This document shows, piece by piece, positions 1 to 4,767 of a stretch of DNA of 5,244 nt; within the stretch, counting starts at the first letter, position 1; every line of letters starts with the position of its first letter. Below the pieces are notes generated by a model. The model did not search any database. It had not been told where the DNA came from and was given only the letters and a program-made list of their open reading frames with translations. The stretch is from Candidatus Brevefilum sp. (GTDB lineage Bacteria > Chloroflexota > Anaerolineae > Anaerolineales > Anaerolineaceae). The position numbers and the translations under genes were made by a program. The stretch is from assembly GCA_007119455.1 (NCBI GenBank), contig SKPR01000224.1:1-5244 (forward strand), read 5' to 3'.

Positions 1-77
1 CTGGAAAGATCTTCTTCGAGCAGGTTCAAGGCAGTTTGCATCCGTTCTGCGGCTTCTCGTAGTGTGTCTTTGATCAT
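1..77 (-). CDS. frr: Ribosome recycling factor, N-terminal fragment (cut by window edge)
   Basis: Only the first 25 codons are present; the gene runs off the left edge. The reading begins MIKDTLREAAERMQ and continues TALNLLEEDLS, an amphipathic helix. It matches the start of ribosome recycling factor, where a pattern like EAxERMxxxLxxLExxL precedes the conserved RTGRA segment, which would lie just outside the window. The family splits post-termination ribosomes together with EF-G in the cytoplasm. The ATG at 77-75 is chosen because a strong AAGGAGG site sits six bases upstream. The upstream neighbour is znuB rather than pyrH, the usual partner. The short length visible limits certainty; another helical protein is possible. 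Confidence 0.72.
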   Translation of the reverse strand, partial: MIKDTLREAAERMQTALNLLEEDLS

Positions 78-83
78 AATCTA

Positions 84-90
84 CCTCCTT
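84..90 (-). promoter_or_regulatory. Shine-Dalgarno site of frr
   Basis: AAGGAGG on the minus strand with a six-base spacer (TAGATT) before the ATG at 77. It is a near-perfect complement of the 16S rRNA 3' end and fixes the frr start. Confidence 0.85.
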
Positions 91-125
91 CAAGTTCGGC
101 TGTCCCTTAACGTCAATACAAAAGA

Positions 126-131
126 ATTATA
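126..131 (-). promoter_or_regulatory. Possible -10 box upstream of frr
   Basis: A perfect TATAAT on the minus strand, about 49 bp before the frr start codon. At 17-18 bp spacing the -35 position reads ATGTAC or TATGTA, a poor match, so this is a tentative promoter. If real it would let frr be transcribed independently of the zinc operon. Confidence 0.35.
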
Positions 132-150
132 ACCCAGTCTCAATCCGGGT
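132..150 (-). terminator. Weak hairpin after the znu operon
   Basis: Minus-strand ACCCGG and CTGGGT can pair (six pairs, one G-T) around a seven-base loop, followed by the mixed tail TATAATTCTTTTG. It lies 37 bp past the znuB stop and could be a weak terminator for the zinc operon. The tail is not a clean T-run and coincides with the possible frr -10 box, so confidence is low. Confidence 0.25.
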
Positions 151-187
151 ACATAGATGGTTTAGATTATTGGGGGTGGGGGAATTG

Positions 188-1003
188 CTAATCCGGGCAG
201 TTTCGACAGAATTTATGAATCACCATCGCAATCAGGTAGGTAATTCCGGAGAGTAAGATGATGGTTGCTCCCGAGGTGAGGTTCAAGAAAAATGAGAGAA
301 TCAGGCCGCCGGTGGTGAAGACCAGGCTGAGTCCGGTCGCCAGCCACATGATATGTTTCATATGTTTCAAAAAAAGCGATCCGATTGCAGCAGGAACAGT
401 CAATAAGGCAATGATCATGATCAGGCCGACCAGGCGCATCAAGATCACAACAGCCAGACCGATCATGGCGACCAGGATCACATAAAGCAGGTCAACAGGC
501 AGGTTACGTACCCGGGCGAAGGTTTCATCAAAGGCGGTCGCCTGCAATTCTTTATAAAACAGGACGACCATGGTAATGATCAGGACATTAACTCCCAGCA
601 TCAGCCAGAGGTCAGTGCGGGTAACGGCCAGGATACTGCCAAATAGATAACTCATCAGGTCAGCTTTATAACCCGGTGTCAGATCGGTAAAGATGATGCC
701 GATGGCCATACCGATCGCCCACATCACGCCGATCAGGGTATCTTGGCGCTGGTGGGTTTGCCGTTGGACGTAACCCATTAAGAAGGATGCTATCAGACTG
801 AATGAAATTGCGCCCAGGACGGGGTTGACACCAAAATAAAAAGCCAGGCCCACACCGCCGTAGGCCGCATGGGCCACACCGCCCGATATAAAGACCATGC
901 GTTTCAAGACAACCAGCGTCCCGATCATTCCGCAGGCCAGGCTGACCAACACACCGGCCATGAGCGCATTCCGCATAAAACCGTAGTTCAGTATGACGCT
1001 CAC
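188..1003 (-). CDS. znuB: Zinc ABC transporter permease ZnuB (ABC-3 family)
   Basis: A 271-residue, very hydrophobic protein with about eight membrane segments (roughly residues 12-33, 43-59, 61-78, 91-106, 132-150, 172-208, 217-236 and 240-262). It belongs to the ABC-3 metal permeases, as shown by the segment VLKRMVFISGGVAHAAYGG (residues 32-50), typical of ZnuB/TroC proteins, and by the 260-280 residue length. It would form the inner-membrane channel that passes zinc from ZnuA into the cytoplasm, powered by ZnuC. The start is GTG at 1003; it overlaps the znuC TGA in the four-base string GTGA, with GAGGGGA five bases upstream, so translation is probably coupled. The last residues contain H263, C266 and C269 in an HxxCxxC arrangement, which I do not associate with the family. 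Manganese or iron specificity cannot be fully excluded from sequence alone; the neighbours favour zinc. Confidence 0.93.
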   Translation of the reverse strand: MSVILNYGFMRNALMAGVLVSLACGMIGTLVVLKRMVFISGGVAHAAYGGVGLAFYFGVNPVLGAISFSLIASFLMGYVQRQTHQRQDTLIGVMWAIGMAIGIIFTDLTPGYKADLMSYLFGSILAVTRTDLWLMLGVNVLIITMVVLFYKELQATAFDETFARVRNLPVDLLYVILVAMIGLAVVILMRLVGLIMIIALLTVPAAIGSLFLKHMKHIMWLATGLSLVFTTGGLILSFFLNLTSGATIILLSGITYLIAMVIHKFCRNCPD

Positions 1004-1788
1004 TGATGTCCCCTCTCATGATTCGCAAGAACCCGATGCGGCAGGCCGTGGGCGATCAGATCCACCGGGCAGTTATAGCCTATTTGAAGCATCTCCGGGG
1101 TAACTTCTTTTTCACCGTGGTAATGAAGCTGGCGGTTAAGGCATCCGATGGTTTTGACATAGGTTGAAATCACATTTAGATCATGGGAAACGAGCAAAAT
1201 GGTCACCCCTTGCTGGTTGATCTCTTTTAACAAATCGTAGATATGCGTCCGGGCTTCAAAATCAACGCTGATGGTAGGTTCATCCAGCAGCAGGATTTTG
1301 GGCTCGGTTGCCAGAGCGCGGGCGATGTAGACCCGCTGGCGCTGACCGCCTGAAAGCTCGCGCAGCGATCGGTCTTTGTGTTTGAGCATATCCACTTTTT
1401 CAAGTTGTTCATCAACGATCGTGTCGTCTTCCTTGGAATAAGGTTTGAACAGGTGTTTTACACTTAACCGGCCCATTCTGACCACATCATGCACGATGAT
1501 AGGAAAATCCGTGTCGAAGACGGCGAATTGCGGCACATAGCCGACCTGGCTCCTGCCCTGCTGGGGCGATTGCCCCATCAGCCTGACAAGGCCTTTTTTC
1601 GGGGGCAGCAACCCCAGGATGACTTTCAGCAGGGTTGTTTTACCGCCGCCGTTGGGGCCGATCAGACCGATAAAATCGCCGTCTTCGAGGTTGAGGCTGA
1701 TATCATCCAGCACCGTTTCACCGTTGTAACCGGCATACAGATGGGTTATTTCGACCAGGGGCTGGTTGCCCGAAGGGTTATTTTGCAT
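1000..1788 (-). CDS. znuC: Zinc ABC transporter ATP-binding protein ZnuC
   Basis: A complete 262-residue ABC ATPase that energises zinc import through ZnuB. Visible motifs are Walker A GPNGGGKT (44-51), the Q-loop glutamine in VPQF (Q87), the signature LSGGQ (145-149), Walker B ILLLDEP (165-171) and the switch histidine in SHD (H202). The C-terminal CPVDLIAHGLPHRVL (240-254) is characteristic of ATPases in the metal-uptake ZnuC/TroB group and separates it from generic ABC proteins. The ATG at 1788 is the only reasonable start: the frame upstream meets a stop at 1819-1821 with no other start codon. Its ribosome site is weak (AGCGAG). It begins 47 bp after the znuA stop and overlaps znuB by four bases. 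Confidence 0.95.
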   Translation of the reverse strand: MQNNPSGNQPLVEITHLYAGYNGETVLDDISLNLEDGDFIGLIGPNGGGKTTLLKVILGLLPPKKGLVRLMGQSPQQGRSQVGYVPQFAVFDTDFPIIVHDVVRMGRLSVKHLFKPYSKEDDTIVDEQLEKVDMLKHKDRSLRELSGGQRQRVYIARALATEPKILLLDEPTISVDFEARTHIYDLLKEINQQGVTILLVSHDLNVISTYVKTIGCLNRQLHYHGEKEVTPEMLQIGYNCPVDLIAHGLPHRVLANHERGHQ

Positions 1789-1835
1789 GGCATACTCGCT
1801 TTGAAAGGTTAATCTTGATTATACCGGCCACCGAC

Positions 1836-2879
1836 TCAGTCGCTCAGCGCCTGGGCAAAAGCTGCAGCTACTTTTTCAAGGTTTGCCAGCCAGTCTCTGG
1901 CCAGGGGATCCGCCATAGCGACTTCTGCATTGATCTCCTGGGCGATGGCGTTTACATTGGCCGGGCTGAAGGCAGGCTGCACAAAGATCACTTTGATGTC
2001 TTCTTCGCGTGCTGTATCAATGATCTCCGCCAGTTGTCTGGCGCTTGGCTCCTGTCCGCTGACTTCAATCGCGATTTGTTCGAGATTGTATGCTTCAGCG
2101 AAATAACCCCAGGCAGGGTGGAAGACCATGAATGTGCGTTTCTCAAGACCTTCCAGGGTGCGCTCGATTCGAGCATCCAGGTCATCAATTTCAGCAATCA
2201 GCGCGTCGTAATTGGCCTGAAAAAAGTCAGCCTGGTCTGGCATCAGCTCTATCAGTGCGTTGAGAATATTTGTCGCAATGGCTTTGCCATTCTGGGGTGT
2301 TAGCCAGACATGGGGGTCGAAACCATAGCCGTGGTCATGGCTGTGGTCTTCATCGTGGTGGTCGTTGTCATGATGGATATCCTCGTCGTGATGGTCATCA
2401 TTATGAACATCATCATGGTGGTCATCCTCATGAATATCATCATCATGATGATCATCGTATTCATCATGATCATGGGTATGGGGTTCCGTCAATTCGATGC
2501 GCTGGATTCCCTCAGCGCTGTCGACAAAAACCAGCTCAGGGTTGACGTCCCTGAAGCGTGGAATCCAGGCTTCTTCGTATTCGGTGCCAATGGTAAAAAA
2601 GAGATCGGAGTCAGATAATGCCCGCATTTGCTCTGGTCGGGGTTCATAAGTGTGGGGATCGTCACCAGGGCCGACCATGATGTTAACTTCAACCGTTTCT
2701 CCGGTGATGCGATCCACAAAATATGCCTGCGGGGGAATGCTGACTGTCACCAGGAGGTTGCTTTCATCTGCAGTTTCTGGTTGCGGTCCGGGTTGGCAGG
2801 CTGACACAGCCATGGTCAGGATAACCGTCAGGGCGGTCAGCAGAAAGACGGGGTGAATACTTTTGTATTTGTGGTTCAT
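1836..2879 (-). CDS. znuA: Zinc-binding lipoprotein ZnuA (substrate-binding protein)
   Basis: A 347-residue cluster A-I (cluster 9) metal-binding protein that captures zinc outside the membrane and hands it to ZnuB. The N-terminus has MNHKYK, a hydrophobic stretch (9-24) and a lipobox VSAC with C28 as the probable lipidated cysteine. Likely metal ligands are H76 in DDPHTYEP, H190 in DPHVWLTP, H254 in FHPAWGYF and D324 in ADPLA. Residues 134-183 form an insert with 18 His and 24 Asp/Glu, as in zinc-specific members of the family. QEPSARQL (276-283) and FVQPAFSP (299-306) are also typical. The frame opens up to 2963, but the start at 2879 is preferred: AAAGGAG sits eight bases upstream and a proper signal peptide follows. 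The longer reading would add 28 residues overlapping zur and bury the signal. It starts 13 bp after the zur stop. Confidence 0.95.
   Translation of the reverse strand: MNHKYKSIHPVFLLTALTVILTMAVSACQPGPQPETADESNLLVTVSIPPQAYFVDRITGETVEVNIMVGPGDDPHTYEPRPEQMRALSDSDLFFTIGTEYEEAWIPRFRDVNPELVFVDSAEGIQRIELTEPHTHDHDEYDDHHDDDIHEDDHHDDVHNDDHHDEDIHHDNDHHDEDHSHDHGYGFDPHVWLTPQNGKAIATNILNALIELMPDQADFFQANYDALIAEIDDLDARIERTLEGLEKRTFMVFHPAWGYFAEAYNLEQIAIEVSGQEPSARQLAEIIDTAREEDIKVIFVQPAFSPANVNAIAQEINAEVAMADPLARDWLANLEKVAAAFAQALSD
2337..2456 (-). repeat. Tandem His/Asp repeats in the ZnuA metal loop
   Basis: ZnuA residues 142-181 are built of about four imperfect repeats of 9-11 residues: DDHHDDDIHE, DDHHDDVHN, DDHHDEDIHH and DNDHHDEDHSH. 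The consensus is roughly DDHHD(D/E)DIH. At the DNA level this is a run of GAT/GAC and CAT/CAC codons, a composition prone to repeat gain and loss. The insert sits between the first and second predicted zinc ligands (H76 and H190), where ZnuA proteins carry their flexible His-rich loop. Confidence 0.85.
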
Positions 2880-2887
2880 GAATAAAA

Positions 2888-2894
2888 CTCCTTT
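2888..2894 (-). promoter_or_regulatory. Shine-Dalgarno site of znuA, overlapping the zur stop
   Basis: AAAGGAG on the minus strand, eight bases before the ATG at 2879. It shares bases with the zur TAA stop (2895-2893), so ribosomes finishing zur would be at the znuA start. It decides the znuA start in favour of 2879. Confidence 0.85.
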
Positions 2895-3306
2895 AATTTT
2901 GGCAATCAGGACAAAGGCCGTAGAGTTGCAAGAGATGTTCATCCACTGTGAAGCCTGTTTCATGCTGGAGTTGTTCCAGCAGGGGTATCAGGTTGTCCGT
3001 ACCGGTAAATTCCACCGCGCGGTCGCAGGTTCGGCAGACCAGGTGATGATGATGCCCGGGAGAAGCCAGGACATAGCCCTCGCATGAATCCTGGCCATGT
3101 ACGCGTCGGACCAGGCCCATGGTGGTTAACAGCTCCAGGGTGCGGTAGACGCTGACCAGGCCGATATCAGCCTGATTTTCGATCGCATGCTGATGGATAG
3201 CCTGGGGTGAGAGGGGAACAGTCGCCCTCTCGAGGATGGTCATGACCACCTGGCGTGGTTTGGTTAATCTAAGGCCCTTTTGGTTGAGTTTGTCTTGCAA
3301 ATCCAT
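2893..3306 (-). CDS. zur: Fur-family zinc uptake regulator (Zur)
   Basis: A 137-residue Fur-family repressor of normal length. The N-terminal winged-helix half includes GLRLTKPRQVV (11-21) and the recognition helix GLVSVYRTLELL (49-60). The dimerisation half has HHHHLVCRTC (85-94). Two CxxC pairs, C91/C94 and C132/C135, form the structural zinc site of the family; the HHHH run, E99, H116 and H124 are candidate sensory ligands. The family represses target genes when loaded with its metal. Zinc specificity is inferred from its position as first gene of a zinc transporter operon; Fur or PerR cannot be excluded by motifs alone. The ATG at 3306 has AAGGA five bases upstream. A strong promoter and a perfect inverted repeat directly upstream imply autoregulation. 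Confidence 0.9.
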   Translation of the reverse strand: MDLQDKLNQKGLRLTKPRQVVMTILERATVPLSPQAIHQHAIENQADIGLVSVYRTLELLTTMGLVRRVHGQDSCEGYVLASPGHHHHLVCRTCDRAVEFTGTDNLIPLLEQLQHETGFTVDEHLLQLYGLCPDCQN

Positions 3307-3311
3307 TTTTG

Positions 3312-3340
3312 TCCTTATTGAAAAAGATTTTCAATAAGGA
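3312..3340. promoter_or_regulatory. Probable Zur operator: perfect 13-bp inverted repeat
   Basis: TCCTTATTGAAAA and its exact reverse complement are separated by three bases (AGA on the plus strand). The core TTGAAAA-N3-TTTTCAA is AT-rich and palindromic, as Fur-family sites are. It starts at the last base of the -10 box and its promoter-distal arm contains the zur Shine-Dalgarno AAGGA (3312-3316). Transcription would begin inside it (about 3331-3335), so the RNA would lack most of one arm. It therefore works more plausibly as DNA, a repressor site, than as an RNA hairpin. Confidence 0.8.
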
Positions 3341-3368
3341 TTTTAGCCGATTGAGATAAGAGAGTCAA
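3340..3368 (-). promoter_or_regulatory. Sigma70 promoter of the zur-znuACB operon
   Basis: The -35 box TTGACT (3368-3363) and the -10 box TAAAAT (3345-3340) are separated by exactly 17 bp on the minus strand. Both boxes are one base off consensus. The start of transcription would fall about 25-30 bases before the zur ATG, inside the inverted repeat, so a bound repressor would block the promoter. Confidence 0.82.
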
Positions 3369-3439
3369 GGCTTTGGGATTTTATTTATCGGATTGTTGAT
3401 CAGGGTGACATCAAACGAAGTCCCCGCTTAAAACGCAAA

Positions 3440-3467
3440 CACCCCCGGCCGGCGTATACCAGGGGTG
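3440..3467 (-). terminator. GC-rich hairpin, possible terminator
   Basis: CACCCC (3440-3445) pairs with GGGGTG (3462-3467), with one mismatch and two further G-C pairs inside, around a ten-base loop. Read on the minus strand it is followed by TTTGCGTTTT, a passable terminator tail; on the plus strand it is followed by A-rich sequence. It could stop antisense read-through before the zur promoter. The interrupted T-run keeps confidence low. Confidence 0.35.
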
Positions 3468-3488
3468 AAAGAAAATTTCCAGGTTAGG

Positions 3489-3509
3489 TGTGTGACGGTC
3501 TGTCACGCA
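3489..3509. repeat. Inverted repeat TGTGTGAC-N5-GTCACGCA
   Basis: Eight pairs (one T-G) with a five-base centre GGTCT. As RNA it is a compact hairpin, but no T-run follows closely in either direction (the T7 at 3526-3532 is 16 bases away), so it is not an ordinary terminator. As DNA the core GTGAC-N5-GTCAC could be a dimer binding site. Function not known. Confidence 0.5.
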
Positions 3510-3832
3510 GGCCGATTATAACATGTTTTTTTATCAGTGTGTGGAATTAAGTATTATCTGTCAGGGCAAAGGTAAACCGTCCTGATGGGACCGTTGAATA
3601 GGCTTAGGTGTTAATCTTGATGTCATCAATTCTCCGGGGTTGGTCTGGCGCTGGTTTACAGGCGTGCTTATGAATTTCGTTCTCTGTTAAGGGCAACCAT
3701 CCCGGGCTGGTACACTGAGTTATGAAAAAGACTGAGGCACCCTCTCAGCATTAACCATCTCGTAACCTGAGGGTTCGAAATCCGATGGATTTCACGCAAA
3801 GTATTTTGTGAAGAACTGGCAAAGGACAAATT

Positions 3833-3862
3833 ATGGAATTAATTAGTTTGTTTTTATCATGA
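3833..3862 (+). CDS. Possible 9-residue leader peptide
   Basis: ATG followed by eight codons and TGA, reading MELISLFLS. A good AAAGGA site (3821-3826) lies six bases upstream, better placed than the ribosome site of the following gene. It ends 78 bp before the membrane-protein start, and its stop lies within the palindrome at 3854-3865. It could be a leader peptide or a chance ORF; there is no evidence of translation. Confidence 0.25.
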   Translation: MELISLFLS

Positions 3863-3865
3863 TAA
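3854..3865. repeat. 12-bp palindrome TTATCATGATAA
   Basis: A perfect palindrome followed directly by TATAAG (3866-3871), a possible -10 box on the plus strand; the matching -35 position (TTAGTT, 17 bp spacing) is weak. The location would suit an operator for the gene at 3941. The sequence resembles half of a Fur-type GATAAT array, but this is only suggestive. Confidence 0.35.
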
Positions 3866-3903
3866 TATAAGCACCAATGATTCCAACGTTGCGAGAGTTC
3901 GCG

Positions 3904-3922
3904 ATCACTCACATCGAGTGAT
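3904..3922 (+). other. Hairpin just before the membrane-protein ribosome site
   Basis: ATCACTC and GAGTGAT form a seven-pair stem with the five-base loop ACATC. A smaller hairpin GCGA-GAGT-TCGC (3891-3902) abuts it upstream. The ribosome site GGAG (3927-3930) and a T6 run (3931-3936) follow. The T-run is eight bases from the stem, so this is not a standard terminator; it may affect translation start of the gene at 3941. Confidence 0.4.
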
Positions 3923-3940
3923 AGACGGAGTTTTTTCTGC

Positions 3941-4354
3941 ATGGATCGTATTCTGAGATTTTTAAAGAGCAAACGCTTTATCTATTCATTGGCAACAGCA
4001 TTGGCCTATGGGGCTATTTATCTGATTAGCGAACGTTTTTTCTTCATAGGTCGCGAATATCACCTTTATACCCCTGATTGGACAGCGAAAAATATTCTCT
4101 GGATTGCTTGCATAATTTCATGCATCCCGGGCCTTTTTGGGTGGTATCGATTCAGTCTGATTACTTTATTGGGCTATATCTCAGGTGTGGTTTTAGGTGA
4201 AATATTTGGTCCAACCATGCGAATACTGGACCCAGGTTTGCCGCCAATGCCAGTTCATGATGGATGGATAATCAGCATAATCACATTTTTAACAGCTTGT
4301 CTCATCGGTATTGTTTACGAGCGTTATTTAGATAAGCATACCCGTCAGGCCTGA
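3941..4354 (+). CDS. Small multi-pass membrane protein of unknown function
   Basis: A 137-residue protein that I cannot assign to a named family. It has four likely membrane segments at about residues 13-30, 51-68, 71-90 and 108-126. The N-terminus is basic (MDRILRFLKSKR) and the C-terminus charged (ERYLDKHTRQA). The segment GYISGVVLGEIFG, then a Pro-rich extracytoplasmic loop DPGLPPMPVHDGW and a final helix, recalls small hypothetical membrane proteins seen in many bacteria, none with an established role as far as I know. The ATG at 3941 has GGAG ten bases upstream, a rather long spacing. The gene is visibly richer in A+T than the znu genes, points against them, and may be a later arrival. 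It has no clear operon partner. No catalytic or metal-binding motif is visible. Confidence 0.8.
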   Translation: MDRILRFLKSKRFIYSLATALAYGAIYLISERFFFIGREYHLYTPDWTAKNILWIACIISCIPGLFGWYRFSLITLLGYISGVVLGEIFGPTMRILDPGLPPMPVHDGWIISIITFLTACLIGIVYERYLDKHTRQA

Positions 4355-4454
4355 TTGTGTTGATCTTCACGTGTTGCAAAAAAAGGGGCACTAAAAACCA
4401 ATTTCCTGGATATTTTTCTGGTTAGAAAGTAATTAAATATAGAAAGAATCATAA

Positions 4455-4589
4455 TTACTGATTACGGAAACCGATCCATAACCCCCTGACGCCAGATGAT
4501 ATTGCCATACCGCAGAAAACAAAGCCGATGATAAATTCTTTCGGTATTGGCGGCCCTCCGGGTGCCAGTCCCGTATCAGCAGCATACCC
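4455..4589 (-). pseudogene. Possible C-terminal remnant of a small membrane protein
   Basis: An open stretch of 44 codons between stops at 4592-4590 and 4457-4455, with no usable start or ribosome site. It reads YAADTGLAPGGPPIPKEF, then a hydrophobic helix IIGFVFCGMAISSG, then VRGLWIGFRNQ. A polar Pro/Gly loop, one helix and a basic tail is how the protein at 3941-4354 ends (DPGLPPMP, helix, YERYLDKH), and the DNA around PP(I/M)P shares GCCGCCAAT. I infer a decayed gene of the same general kind, truncated close to the tRNA. The region is short, so a chance open frame is a real alternative. Another frame gives a 49-residue ORF from the ATG at 4584, but it looks less protein-like. Confidence 0.35.
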
Positions 4590-4603
4590 TTAAAAACAAA
4601 GAG

Positions 4604-4676
4604 CTCCTCGACCTGGACTCGAACCAGGAACCTAGCGGTTAACAGCCGCTCGCTCTGCCAATTGAGCTATCGAGGA
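4604..4676 (-). tRNA. tRNA-Asn (GTT anticodon)
   Basis: A complete 73-base cloverleaf on the minus strand. The acceptor stem is TCCTCGA/TCGAGGA with discriminator G. The D arm is GCTC/GAGC with GG in the loop. The anticodon arm is AGCGG-CTGTTAA-CCGCT with GTT at 4643-4641. The variable loop is AGGTT, and the T arm CCTGG-TTCGAGT-CCAGG. All stems pair fully. CCA is not encoded; the DNA continues CTCTTTGTTTTT, a T-rich stretch that may help end transcription. It delivers asparagine at AAC and AAU codons. Confidence 0.97.
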
Positions 4677-4687
4677 AAGCAGAGGTT

Positions 4688-4716
4688 ATTATACGGAAAA
4701 GCATGACGGGTGTCAA
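4688..4716 (-). promoter_or_regulatory. Perfect-consensus sigma70 promoter of tRNA-Asn
   Basis: TTGACA (4716-4711), exactly 17 bp, then TATAAT (4693-4688) on the minus strand. The start would lie about five bases before the mature tRNA 5' end at 4676. The tRNA is therefore transcribed from its own strong promoter, independently of the gene upstream. Confidence 0.92.
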
Positions 4717-4738
4717 GCAGGGCGGCTATTGGTTTTAT

Positions 4739-4767
4739 GGTTGATGAACTCGGAATTCAACTCAACC
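4739..4767 (-). terminator. Hairpin at the end of the sbcD-like gene, weak terminator
   Basis: Minus-strand GGTTGA (4767-4762, including the stop codon) pairs with TCAACC (4744-4739). An inner TGAA/TTCA pairing is separated by a two-base bulge. The downstream sequence ATAAAACC has no T-run, so it may be a processing or Rho-type end rather than an intrinsic terminator. Confidence 0.25.

Larger units (their letters stand above)
3369..3940. other. 572-bp gene-poor intergenic region
   Basis: No reading frame here looks like a real protein of useful size on either strand. It holds the hairpin at 3440-3467, an inverted repeat at 3489-3509, an extended -10 motif TGGTACACT (3708-3716) just before a 10-codon ORF (3722-3754), a 9-codon ORF with a good ribosome site (3833-3862), a 12-bp palindrome (3854-3865) and two small hairpins (3891-3922) before the gene at 3941. 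A 30-codon open stretch at 3598-3690 lacks a start and is not convincing. The 3' part may be the untranslated leader of the membrane-protein gene. Confidence 0.7.

Noticed and set aside
2337..2480. Repeat array as a CRISPR or other DNA-level repeat system
   Set aside because: The units are short, imperfect, without spacers, and lie in frame within znuA as a coding metal-binding loop.
2310..2618. Plus-strand ORF with an extremely Val/Ile/Met-rich stretch resembling a membrane segment
   Set aside because: It is the antisense of the ZnuA His/Asp loop: GAT, GAC, CAC and CAT codons read backwards give Ile, Val and Met. The hydrophobicity is an artefact.
2880..2963. 28-residue N-terminal extension of ZnuA
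   Set aside because: It would overlap zur, lacks a good ribosome site and would place the lipoprotein signal internally. The ATG at 2879 has AAAGGAG at proper spacing.
3598..3690. 30-codon open frame (IGLGVNLDVINSPG...) on the plus strand
   Set aside because: No start codon with a ribosome site, stops at both ends, and the length is expected by chance.
3764..3792. GGTTCGAAATCC, resembling the T arm of a tRNA and hinting at an attachment-site copy
   Set aside because: The flanking stems do not pair (only three of five T-stem pairs), no cloverleaf can be drawn, and it does not repeat the tRNA-Asn 3' end.
3751..3972. Minus-strand 73-codon ORF across the start of the membrane-protein gene
   Set aside because: No ribosome site, overlaps the likely leader and start of the better-supported gene at 3941, and does not look like a folded protein.
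4396..4423. AACCA/TGGTT hairpin as a terminator between the convergent reading frames
   Set aside because: Only five pairs around an 18-base loop; the T-rich flank on the minus strand is not enough to call it.
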